This document shows, in pieces, positions 1 to 5,748 of a stretch of 7,141 bases of DNA. Position 1 is the first letter of the stretch, and every line of letters begins with the position of its first letter. Both the position numbers and the translations under genes were made by a program. The stretch comes from Planctomycetota bacterium (lineage in GTDB: Bacteria > Planctomycetota > GCA-002687715): positions 1 to 7,141 of the forward strand of contig JABSRK010000195.1 in NCBI GenBank assembly GCA_013213915.1, given 5' to 3'. The notes beneath the pieces are model-generated. The model ran no database searches. It was not told the DNA's origin and was given only the letters and a program-made list of their open reading frames with translations.

Positions 1-74
1 CTTCTCCACAGATTGCTACTCGGTCTCTCGCCGCACCTCGTGGGGACTCTCGAACGGATTGTGGGGGTGCGGGT

Positions 75-109
75 GCAAAACGAAGGGACGCGTCTTCCAG
101 GACGCGCCC
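75..109 (-). terminator. Candidate Rho-independent terminator, minus strand
   Basis: On the minus strand a stem of GGG and CGCG pairs (85-87 with 107-109, 89-92 with 103-106, A88 bulged), extended inside by a T-A, a C-G and a G-T pair, closes a 4-base loop. It is followed on that strand by TTCGTTTTGC (84 down to 75). A GC-rich stem followed by a T-rich stretch is the classical terminator form, but the T run is interrupted. It would end transcripts of the fusion gene about 280 bases after its stop codon, or of something reading leftward from inside this flank. Confidence 0.4.
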
Positions 110-167
110 CGTTGAAAGTGTTGCCAAGGAGAACTGCTGTTTGGAATAGGAGAAAAAGGGAAAAAAG

Positions 168-218
168 ATGGAATTATCAGAGTTTTACGTGCTGGAACAC
201 AACCTCGGCAACCTTTGA
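168..218 (+). CDS. Possible 16-residue leader peptide or small protein (doubtful)
   Basis: ATG at 168 opens a 16-codon frame (MELSEFYVLEHNLGNL) ending in TGA at 216-218. An AAGGG at 156-160 sits 7 bases before the ATG, a good Shine-Dalgarno position, with a second GGAG at 149-152. It lies in the AT-rich part of the flank. No plus-strand gene follows that it could lead: the next gene reads the other way. The peptide has no recognised similarity and its amino acid run is not that of a known attenuator (no repeated residue). It could equally be chance in a purine-rich stretch, or the remnant of a gene start. Confidence 0.15.
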   Translation: MELSEFYVLEHNLGNL

Positions 219-289
219 CTCCAATCAGTATTACGGTCCCTCTACGGTTTTCTTTGCCCAGCTCCCCACTCTTGTGAGCTCGGGAAAGT

Positions 290-316
290 GCCCGCCCAAC
301 CCCCTCGTGGGTGGGC
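290..316 (-). terminator. Hairpin downstream of the fusion gene
   Basis: GCCCGCCCA (290-298) pairs with TGGGTGGGC (308-316) over 9 bp including one G-U pair, around a 9-base loop. It lies 74-100 bases past the stop codon of the minus-strand fusion gene. On that strand it is followed by ACTTTCCC, too poor in T for a confident intrinsic terminator. It could protect the 3' end or act with the stronger candidate at 75-109. Confidence 0.3.
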
Positions 317-389
317 GCTTGCGACCTCTCGCTGGAAGGTCGGGACGTCTGGGCCCGGCTCCGAGCTTAGTCCCGAAGGAGCGGCACGG

Positions 390-1457
390 TCAAGTCGCGC
401 GTGGGGTTACGAGAGGCTCCAGGCGTTGACGCACGAGGACCTCGAGTTGTTCCAGGCAAGCCTGGTAAAGCCCCAGATCTCCGCCGATGGGGTCGGACAC
501 GGAGCCGCCATCGGGATCGAGCAGGCTTGCCCGCGATGCGATCGAAGGGGCGATTTCACGGACCGCAGTCAGGTGGGACGGCGTCATGACCCAGATGCGA
601 TCGACCGTCGCAGCCAGATCGGCTGTCCAGCATTGAGCGGCGTGCGCGGGGACGGGGATGCCAGCTGCGGCCAACGCATCCGCGGCGGTGTCGGTCATGC
701 TCGCCCCGTCCGACGCGGCGATACCGGCCGATACGATCCTGAACCCGGCATGATCGGAAAGCAGGGCTCCCAGGACGGCGGCCGCCATGGGGCTGCGGCA
801 GGTGTTGCCGGTGCAGACCACTGCGATGGTGAAAGCCCCGTCTTTCATGACATCCTGGGCGGGGATCGATCCGACCCGTAGGACCTGGGCCGGTCCGACC
901 GGAGGCACGCGCACGATGGTTGACGGCTGACCGAGACGGGCCGGACCGGCGTCCACCACGAGGTCGACCTGATCACCCAGGTTGATCGCGGCCGTGGGCG
1001 CGTCCTTGGCCGGTGGCTCGCCTGTGGGATTTGCCGACGTGCCATGCACCGGCCCGGCGGCGGCGGCGAGAACGGCCAGCGTGAACGGCTGATCGGGCAC
1101 CCGGAGCGCGACGCCGTCGCCCGGTCCGAGCACGAGTGTCAGCGGTCCAGGCCAGAAACGGTCCATCAACCGGGACGCTGGCCCGGGGATGTCATTGGTG
1201 AAGGTGGCGACCGCGTCGGGCCCGGGGAGGAGGAAAGGCAGGGGGCGCTCACGGGGGCGGCCCTTGGCGGCGTAGACCCTGGAGAGGGTCTCGTCACTGC
1301 CGGCCCGGCAGCACAGGCCGTAGACGGTCTCCGTCGGCAGAACGACGAGTCCACCCTCGTCGAGCACTCCGGCGACCTCCTCGACGACGGCGGTCGAGAG
1401 ATCCGCGTCTCCCTTGATCTCGATGATACGTGCAGTCACGGTGTCGGTTGGGACCAT
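390..1457 (-). CDS. tsaC: TsaC/YrdC threonylcarbamoyl-AMP synthase fused to a YwlE-like low-molecular-weight phosphatase
   Basis: 355 residues in two domains. Residues ~12-200 are a Sua5/YciO/YrdC domain, which makes threonylcarbamoyl-AMP from threonine, bicarbonate and ATP for t6A37 modification of ANN-decoding tRNAs. Visible motifs are PTETVYGL (41-48), KGRP (65-68), GTSANPTGEP (139-148) and STIVRV (179-184). Residues ~208-350 are a low-molecular-weight phosphatase: P-loop C215-TGNTC-R221-S222 with Cys nucleophile and Arg, and the general-acid loop DPIGG with D322. The residue after Asn is Thr219. Classical tyrosine phosphatases usually have Ile there; Thr is the feature known to give Bacillus YwlE its preference for phospho-arginine. 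Both domains look intact and in one frame. The usual Sua5 C-terminal domain is absent, replaced by the phosphatase. ATG at 1457 has only a weak Shine-Dalgarno; GTG at codon 8 is an alternative. It is transcribed divergently from the histidine kinase. Domain calls are secure; phospho-arginine specificity is inference. Confidence 0.93.
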   Translation of the reverse strand: MVPTDTVTARIIEIKGDADLSTAVVEEVAGVLDEGGLVVLPTETVYGLCCRAGSDETLSRVYAAKGRPRERPLPFLLPGPDAVATFTNDIPGPASRLMDRFWPGPLTLVLGPGDGVALRVPDQPFTLAVLAAAAGPVHGTSANPTGEPPAKDAPTAAINLGDQVDLVVDAGPARLGQPSTIVRVPPVGPAQVLRVGSIPAQDVMKDGAFTIAVVCTGNTCRSPMAAAVLGALLSDHAGFRIVSAGIAASDGASMTDTAADALAAAGIPVPAHAAQCWTADLAATVDRIWVMTPSHLTAVREIAPSIASRASLLDPDGGSVSDPIGGDLGLYQACLEQLEVLVRQRLEPLVTPRAT

Positions 1458-1460
1458 AGC

Positions 1461-1489
1461 TTGATCCCGTGAACGCGGCCTGCTATTTC
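1461..1489 (+). promoter_or_regulatory. Candidate sigma-70-type promoter for the kinase/activator operon
   Basis: TTGATC (1461-1466) and TATTTC (1484-1489) are separated by 17 bp, and the -10 is preceded by TGC, giving an extended -10 form. The -35 matches four and the -10 three of six consensus bases. Predicted start of transcription is near 1496, about 34 bases before the kinase ATG. It overlaps the 5' end of the divergent fusion gene's leader. I saw no -24/-12 element here, so the operon does not appear to be driven by sigma-54 itself. Confidence 0.3.
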
Positions 1490-1495
1490 TGCTAT
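1480..1495. repeat. Direct repeat CTGCTAT in the divergent promoter region
   Basis: CTGCTAT occurs at 1480-1486 and again at 1489-1495, a 9-bp period, across the candidate -10 region between the two divergent genes. It might be an operator or simply two overlapping promoter-like sequences. Nothing in the window identifies a binding protein. Confidence 0.3.
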
Positions 1496-1529
1496 CCCTC
1501 TAAGGTATTCGGATGCAAGGGTTTGAGTC

Positions 1530-2237
1530 ATGAGCGACGTGCAAGATGGGAACCGCTTGTCGCAGTGGGGTGCGCTCGCGGCCGGCCTTGCGCACGAGAT
1601 CAAGAACCCCCTGAGCACGATGAACATCAGCCTGCAGCTCCTCGAAGAGGATCTGCGGGAGCGTCCCCAGGTCGGCTCCGCCAAGCTGCTGCCTCGCGTC
1701 GAGTTGCTGACGTCGGAGGTCCAGCGCCTGCAGCGGATCGTGAGCGACTTTCTCAAACTCGCCAAGGCCCCAGAGCTTGACCTGAAGGAGCGTGATCCCA
1801 ATACACTCGTTGAGTCGATCCAGACGTTCGTCCTTCCTGAGTTCGAACGTCAGAGTGGGGATCTCGCGATTCAACTGGACCGCGGCGCACGGCCCATCCG
1901 AGTGGACCCCGACCTGGTGAGGCAGGCGTTGCTGAACATCATCCGTAACGCGCTTCAGGCCATGCCTGACGGCGGCACCCTGACCATCCATACAGTCGCA
2001 TCAGACGAGGTTTTTCGCCTCGATTTCATCGACACGGGTGGCGGCATGGACGCGGGTGTGTGTTCTCGGGTGTTCGACGGGTTCTTTTCGACCCGACCAG
2101 GAGGCACCGGTATCGGTCTTGCGATCACGCGTCAGATCATCCAACTCCACGGCGGCGATGTTGTCTGCGACAGTGCGCTCGGACGTGGCAGCAGGTTCAC
2201 GGTGACGTTGCCGGTAGGTGGTCCGGAGAGCACATGA
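1530..2237 (+). CDS. Sensor-less histidine kinase of the NtrB type
   Basis: 235 residues, soluble, with no membrane segment, PAS or GAF domain. The protein begins almost directly at the dimerisation/phosphoacceptor helix: H-box GLAHEIKNPLS with His22, then a coiled helical hairpin to about residue 85. The HATPase_c domain follows with N-box NIIRNALQAM (136-145), G1 box DTGGGM (168-173), F-box FDGFF (182-186) and G2 box GGTGIGL (191-197), so autophosphorylation and ATP binding should be intact. The start is well fixed: an in-frame TGA lies at 1524-1526, the only codon between is GTC, and AAGGG at 1517-1521 is 8 bases before ATG. The missing sensor is therefore not an annotation error. The last bases overlap the start of the NtrC-like gene (ATGA), implying coupled translation and a cognate pair. 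The kinase should phosphorylate Asp57 of that regulator. The signal is unknown; it would have to come from a partner protein or direct effects on the core. Confidence 0.93.
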   Translation: MSDVQDGNRLSQWGALAAGLAHEIKNPLSTMNISLQLLEEDLRERPQVGSAKLLPRVELLTSEVQRLQRIVSDFLKLAKAPELDLKERDPNTLVESIQTFVLPEFERQSGDLAIQLDRGARPIRVDPDLVRQALLNIIRNALQAMPDGGTLTIHTVASDEVFRLDFIDTGGGMDAGVCSRVFDGFFSTRPGGTGIGLAITRQIIQLHGGDVVCDSALGRGSRFTVTLPVGGPEST

Positions 2238-3634
2238 GCGAGGACTCGCGCATGCAGATCCTCATCGTGGAGGACGAGCGCAACCACGCCGATGTGCTGG
2301 CCGAGCTGCTCGAGCGGTCCGGATATCGCGTCCGTGTGGCGGACACGTTTGAGGACGGGAAGCGGATGCTCGAGTCCTCGGCCCCTGACCTCGTCATCAC
2401 GGATCTTGATCTCGGTGCCCATCGCGGCACCGAGCTGCTTGGCGTCGCCCAGGCGTTGGCGCGCCCGGTTGAGGTCATGCTGATTTCGGGCGTCGGCAGC
2501 ATTGAGGACGCGGTCGAGGCCATGCAGCTTGGCGCGGTCCATTACTTCACCAAACCACTGGACGTGAAGGAGATCCGCTCGGTGGTTGGCGAGGCTGCCG
2601 AACGACTACGTGCACGTTCCGCGGGCCACGAGGCCGACGCCGGACGCCAAGAGTTCGAAGGCATCGTCGGCAAGAGCCCCGGGATGGTCCACGTCTACGA
2701 CACCATCCGTCGCATCGCTCCGACGAAGGCGACGGTCCTCATCCAGGGCGAGAACGGCACCGGCAAGGAACTCGTGGCCAAGGCGATCCACACCCTGTCG
2801 CCCCGTGCAAAAGAGCCTTTCGTCGCGTTGAACTGCGCGGCCCTCGGGGGCGATGGCCTGCTCGATTCAGAATTGTTCGGACACGAACGGGGTGCGTTTA
2901 CTGGGGCGGCGGCGGCGCGCGAGGGCAAGTTCGAGTACGCGAATGGCGGCACGCTCTTCCTCGATGAGGTCGGTGACATGCCGCTGTCCTTGCAGGTCAA
3001 GCTGCTTCGCGTCATCCAGGAACGCGAGATCGTCCGACTCGGTAGCAACAAGACGGTCAAGGTCGATGTTCGTTTGCTGTGCGCGACGAACAAGGACCTG
3101 GAGGCGGAGATCCAGGAGGGGCGCTTTCGCGAGGACCTCTACTACCGCATCAAAGTCGTCAGCGTCGATTTGCCGCCATTGCGGCAGAGGTCCGAGGACA
3201 TCCCGCTCCTCGTCGCCGCGTTCCTCAGAGAATTCGGGGCGATTCATGGCATCAACTCGGTGGAGGGACGAGCCCTCGACGGCATCACGGGGGAAGCCCT
3301 GGCGATCCTCACGGCGCAGCACTGGAAGGGCAACGTGCGCGAGCTCCGGAACGTGGTCGAGACCATGATGGTGCTGTCGCGAGGGGAACGACTGGGCGTC
3401 GAAGACCTTCCGGGGGAGATCGAGCACCGCCCACCGTCGCCGTCGACCGCGCTGGTGTCAGTGGACGATCTCGCCACCTACACGCTCGATCAATGGGAGG
3501 AGGAACTCATCCGTCTCCAGTTGGATCGGCACGAGGGGAATCGAGGCAAGGTTGCCAAGGCCTTGGGCATCAGCGAGCGGACCCTCTACCGCAAGCTGAA
3601 GGAGTACGGCCTGACGGAGTGGGGGCGGGGTTAG
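2234..3634 (+). CDS. NtrC-family sigma-54-dependent response regulator
   Basis: 466 residues. Receiver domain ~8-122: acidic pair E13/D14, phosphoacceptor Asp57 (ITDLDLG), switch Ser85 and Lys107 (KPLD). AAA+ domain ~141-370: Walker A GENGTGKE (172-179), intact sigma-54 contact loop GAFTGA (220-225), Walker B TLFLDEVGDM (240-249), Arg-finger region RFREDLYYR (297-305), sensor II WKGNVRELRN (364-373). Fis-type HTH ~436-460 (NRGKVAKALGISERTLYRKL). All catalytic parts are present, so it should oligomerise when phosphorylated, hydrolyse ATP and remodel sigma-54 RNA polymerase at -24/-12 promoters. The frame is open from 2060, but that stretch overlaps kinase coding sequence. ATG at 2234 overlaps the kinase stop, has GGAG 5 bases upstream and gives a normal receiver N-terminus. 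ATG at 2252 (preceded by AGGA) is the alternative. The next gene, dnaK, carries a sigma-54 promoter motif and is the obvious target candidate. Confidence 0.95.
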   Translation: MSEDSRMQILIVEDERNHADVLAELLERSGYRVRVADTFEDGKRMLESSAPDLVITDLDLGAHRGTELLGVAQALARPVEVMLISGVGSIEDAVEAMQLGAVHYFTKPLDVKEIRSVVGEAAERLRARSAGHEADAGRQEFEGIVGKSPGMVHVYDTIRRIAPTKATVLIQGENGTGKELVAKAIHTLSPRAKEPFVALNCAALGGDGLLDSELFGHERGAFTGAAAAREGKFEYANGGTLFLDEVGDMPLSLQVKLLRVIQEREIVRLGSNKTVKVDVRLLCATNKDLEAEIQEGRFREDLYYRIKVVSVDLPPLRQRSEDIPLLVAAFLREFGAIHGINSVEGRALDGITGEALAILTAQHWKGNVRELRNVVETMMVLSRGERLGVEDLPGEIEHRPPSPSTALVSVDDLATYTLDQWEEELIRLQLDRHEGNRGKVAKALGISERTLYRKLKEYGLTEWGRG

Positions 3635-3668
3635 GTCGCAGGCTCTGCCACATTGGCGTTCCCCCTGC

Positions 3669-3703
3669 CCTTCTGTCAGGAAGGACGGCGCGACGCCTTT
3701 CTT
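3669..3703 (+). terminator. Weak terminator candidate after the NtrC-like gene
   Basis: Two small stems follow one another 35 bases after the stop codon: CCTTC/GAAGG (3669-3673 with 3680-3684, 6-base loop) and GGCG/CGCC (3687-3690 with 3694-3697, 3-base loop). The second is followed directly by TTTCTT (3698-3703). The stems are short, so termination is likely partial. It would separate the kinase/activator operon from dnaK. Confidence 0.35.
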
Positions 3704-3725
3704 GCCGGGATGCCGCAACCTTATT

Positions 3726-3766
3726 TGCAACAGTGCATTAGGGCCTGCGGCTAAAACTTGGGCCTG
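3726..3766. promoter_or_regulatory. Possible activator-binding region upstream of the dnaK promoter
   Basis: Just upstream of the -24 element are a small dyad TGCA-ACAG-TGCA (3726-3737) and a direct repeat GGGCCTG at 3741-3747 and 3760-3766, whose 19-bp period is close to two helical turns. The second copy abuts the -24 box. NtrC-family activators bind repeated sites upstream of sigma-54 promoters, so these are candidates, but this regulator's site is unknown and short repeats arise easily in GC-rich DNA. Confidence 0.25.
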
Positions 3767-3781
3767 TGGCACCGTGGTTGC
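3767..3781 (+). promoter_or_regulatory. Sigma-54 (-24/-12) promoter of dnaK
   Basis: TGGCAC (3767-3772), five bases, then TTGC (3778-3781): all ten core bases of the sigma-54 consensus at the exact spacing (last G of GG to C of GC, 12 bp). The two flanking, less conserved positions (G after CAC, A or T after TTGC) do not match. Transcription would begin near 3793, giving a leader of about 30 bases that holds the dnaK ribosome binding site. The motif lies on the correct strand, in a short gap, directly after a gene for a sigma-54 activator. No good sigma-70 promoter is visible: TTGCAA at 3725 and CTAAAA at 3751 are 20 bp apart, too far. Confidence 0.7.
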
Positions 3782-3808
3782 GATAGAGCACCCGGACTAC
3801 AAACCTAC

Positions 3809-3816
3809 GGGAGGAG
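3809..3816 (+). promoter_or_regulatory. Strong dnaK ribosome binding site
   Basis: GGGAGGAG lies 6 bases before the ATG at 3823, an almost perfect anti-16S match and the strongest in the window. It fixes the dnaK start and fits a highly expressed chaperone. Confidence 0.85.
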
Positions 3817-3822
3817 AGCAAC

Positions 3823-5745
3823 ATGGCGAAGATCATCGGTATCGACCTGGGCACCACGAATTCGGTGGTCGCCATTGTCGAGGGCGGCAAGCCCGAGGTC
3901 ATCGTCAATAACGAGGGCAACCGTACGACTCCCTCGGTGGTTGCCTTCACGGATAACGGGGAGGAGCTCGTCGGCGTGCCCGCCAAGCGCCAGGCGGTGA
4001 CCAACCCGAACAACACCATCTTCAGCATCAAGCGCTTCATGGGTCGTCGTCACAGCGAGGTGAGCGACGAGGAGCGGATCGTGCCGTACGAGGTCAGGGG
4101 AGGGGCTGATGACTACGTGAAGGTCGGTGTGCGCGGCAAGGAAATGGCTCCCCCGGAGATCTCCGCGAAGGTCCTGAGGCGTCTGAAGGAAGTCGCCGAG
4201 GCGCACCTCGGGGAGACGGTCGAGAAGGCCGTCATCACGGTCCCTGCGTACTTCAATGACGCGCAGCGCCAGGCGACCAAGGACGCGGGCACCATCGCGG
4301 GTCTCGACGTCGTCCGCATCATCAACGAGCCCACCGCGGCGGCACTTGCCTACGGGCTCGACAAGAAGAAGGACGAGAAGATCGCCATTTACGACTTTGG
4401 CGGCGGAACGTTTGACATCTCGATTCTCGAGGTGGCGGACGCCGGAGATGGCAACACCACGTTCGAGGTGCTGGCGACGAACGGCGACACGCACCTTGGC
4501 GGCGATGACCTGGACCAGGCCCTCATCGATCACGTCGCGTCTACGTTCCACAAGGAGCAAGGCATCGATCTGCGAACGGACCAGATGGCGCTCCAGCGAC
4601 TCAAGGAGGCTTGCGAGAAGGCCAAGTGCGAGCTGTCCAGTTCGAACCAGACCGAGATCAACCTCCCGTTCATCACCGCGGATGCGAGCGGCCCCAAGCA
4701 CCTGCAGGTCTCCATGACGCGCACCGATTTCGAGCAGCTGATCGACCCGCTTGTGCAGCGCTCCAGGGAGCCTTGCGTCACGGCGCTCCGCGACGCGGGC
4801 CTCGACGCAAGTGCGGTGGACGAGGTCATCCTCGTCGGTGGCTCGACGCGCATTCCGTCCGTGCAGAAGCTCGTCCATGACGTGTTCGGCAAGGAGCCGA
4901 ATCGGAGCGTAAATCCGGACGAGGTCGTCGCCATGGGTGCAGCCATCCAGGGTTCGATCCTTGCGGGTGACCGCAGCGATGTCCTGCTCCTCGACGTCAC
5001 GCCCCTGTCTCTCGGCATCGAGACCCTGGGCGGCCGCATGACCACGCTTATTGACAAGAACACGACCATCCCGTGCAAGAAGAGTCAGGTCTTCAGCACC
5101 GCTGACGACAACCAGCCGACGGTGACTATCCAGGTTTCCCAGGGTGAACGCCCGATGGCGCAGGACAACAGGCTCCTCGACAGGTTCGACCTCGAGGGCA
5201 TCCCCCCGGCGCCCCGGGGAATCCCCAAGATCGAGGTGACGTTCGACCTGGATGCAAACGGCATCCTCAAGGTCACCGCGAAGGACCAGGGAACCGGCGC
5301 AGAGAAGAACGTCACCATCAAGAACTCGTCCGGCCTGGATGAGTCCGAGATCGAGAAGATGAAGGCCGATGCCGAGTCCCACGCGGACGAAGACCAGAAG
5401 CGTCGCGACATCGTCGACGCCAAGAATCAGGGTGGCGGCTTCTGCTACGAGGTCGAGAAGCAGATGAAGGAGCACGGCGACAAGCTCGACGAGGCGGAGA
5501 GGGAGGCGATCAACTCCGCGGTCGGCGACCTCAAGGAGGCGCTCGAGACCGACGACCTGGCGGACATCCAAGGGAAGTCCGAGGCGCTGCAGCAAGCGTC
5601 ATTGAAGCTGGGGGAAAAGGTCTACGCCGACGCCCAGGGGGCGGGGCCAGAGGCGCCCATGCCCGGGGCGGGTGCAGAGGCACCCGAGGGGAGCGAAGAC
5701 GGCGACGAGAAGATCATCGACGCCGATTTCGAGGTCAAGAGCTAG
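3823..5745 (+). CDS. dnaK: Chaperone DnaK (Hsp70)
   Basis: 640 residues, normal bacterial length. The nucleotide-binding domain (1-~383) shows phosphate-1 IDLGTTNS (7-14), ITVPAYFNDAQRQATKDAG (138-156), connect-1/EPTAAALAYG (169-178), phosphate-2 DFGGGTFD (191-198) with Thr196 at the usual autophosphorylation site, and adenosine motif ILVGGSTRIP (336-345). The interdomain linker DVLLLDV is at 386-392; a beta substrate-binding domain (~393-505) with TPLSLGIETLGG and an alpha-helical lid follow. The Pro/Gly/Ala-rich tail ends in the conserved DEKIIDADFEVKS. It refolds or holds unfolded proteins using ATP, with DnaJ and GrpE, neither encoded beside it. Oddities: three glycines in a row in the lid (537-539) where helix residues are usual, followed by F-C, and Cys418 in TTIPCKKS where Thr is usual. 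The putative sigma-54 promoter and lack of CIRCE suggest control by the upstream kinase/activator pair. Hairpins follow the stop codon directly. Confidence 0.98.
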   Translation: MAKIIGIDLGTTNSVVAIVEGGKPEVIVNNEGNRTTPSVVAFTDNGEELVGVPAKRQAVTNPNNTIFSIKRFMGRRHSEVSDEERIVPYEVRGGADDYVKVGVRGKEMAPPEISAKVLRRLKEVAEAHLGETVEKAVITVPAYFNDAQRQATKDAGTIAGLDVVRIINEPTAAALAYGLDKKKDEKIAIYDFGGGTFDISILEVADAGDGNTTFEVLATNGDTHLGGDDLDQALIDHVASTFHKEQGIDLRTDQMALQRLKEACEKAKCELSSSNQTEINLPFITADASGPKHLQVSMTRTDFEQLIDPLVQRSREPCVTALRDAGLDASAVDEVILVGGSTRIPSVQKLVHDVFGKEPNRSVNPDEVVAMGAAIQGSILAGDRSDVLLLDVTPLSLGIETLGGRMTTLIDKNTTIPCKKSQVFSTADDNQPTVTIQVSQGERPMAQDNRLLDRFDLEGIPPAPRGIPKIEVTFDLDANGILKVTAKDQGTGAEKNVTIKNSSGLDESEIEKMKADAESHADEDQKRRDIVDAKNQGGGFCYEVEKQMKEHGDKLDEAEREAINSAVGDLKEALETDDLADIQGKSEALQQASLKLGEKVYADAQGAGPEAPMPGAGAEAPEGSEDGDEKIIDADFEVKS

Positions 5746-5748
5746 CTG

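Larger units (their letters stand above)
1..389. other. Gene-free left flank (389 bp) with hairpins
   Basis: No protein here is supported. The plus frame starting at base 1 stays open to base 429, but the predicted product shows no recognisable domain and runs into the antisense of the fusion gene. The centre (about 120-260) is clearly richer in A and T than the rest of the window, including a 21-base run of only A and G at 148-168. Visible structures are a bulged hairpin at 85-109, another at 257-284 (CCCAGCTC pairing with GAGCTCGGG, one bulge) and a 9-bp stem with one G-U pair at 290-316. I found no tRNA T-arm or known small-RNA motif. It is most likely the 3' flank of the minus-strand fusion gene plus the edge of whatever lies to the left. 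Confidence 0.6.

Noticed and set aside
1..12. A DnaA-box-like TTCTCCACA at the left edge
   Set aside because: A single imperfect copy with no cluster or AT-rich unwinding region beside it does not support an origin.
40..75. A TTCGA-like tRNA T-loop on the minus strand
   Set aside because: The bases on either side do not form the 5-bp T-stem, and no acceptor or anticodon arm is visible.
1..429. Plus-strand open frame from the left edge to 429
   Set aside because: The product shows no recognised motif, composition changes midway, and its end runs antisense into the fusion gene. GC-rich DNA often leaves such frames open.
288..881. A 197-codon plus-strand frame
   Set aside because: It is antisense to the phosphatase domain, which has clear catalytic motifs on the minus strand.
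1448..1464. A sigma-54-like TGGGAC near the divergent promoters
   Set aside because: There is no GC at the required -12 position.
1500..1991. A 163-codon minus-strand frame
   Set aside because: It lies antisense to the H-box and N-box of the histidine kinase and shows no domain.
2060..2233. Earlier start for the NtrC-like regulator at 2060
   Set aside because: This would add 58 residues read out of frame from kinase coding sequence. ATG at 2234 has an ATGA overlap and a ribosome binding site, and gives a standard receiver start.
3079..3741. A 220-codon plus-strand frame overlapping the end of the NtrC-like gene
   Set aside because: It is a frame-shifted shadow of the AAA+ and HTH coding sequence with an Arg/Gly/Pro-rich product.
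3725..3756. Sigma-70 promoter TTGCAA/CTAAAA before dnaK
   Set aside because: The spacer is 20 bp, outside the normal range, and the -24/-12 motif is far better.
3805..5595. A 596-codon open frame on the minus strand, opposite dnaK
   Set aside because: Long antisense frames over hsp70 genes are a known by-product of their codon use in GC-rich genomes. The product is Leu/Arg/Val/His-rich without a domain, and the plus strand encodes a complete DnaK.
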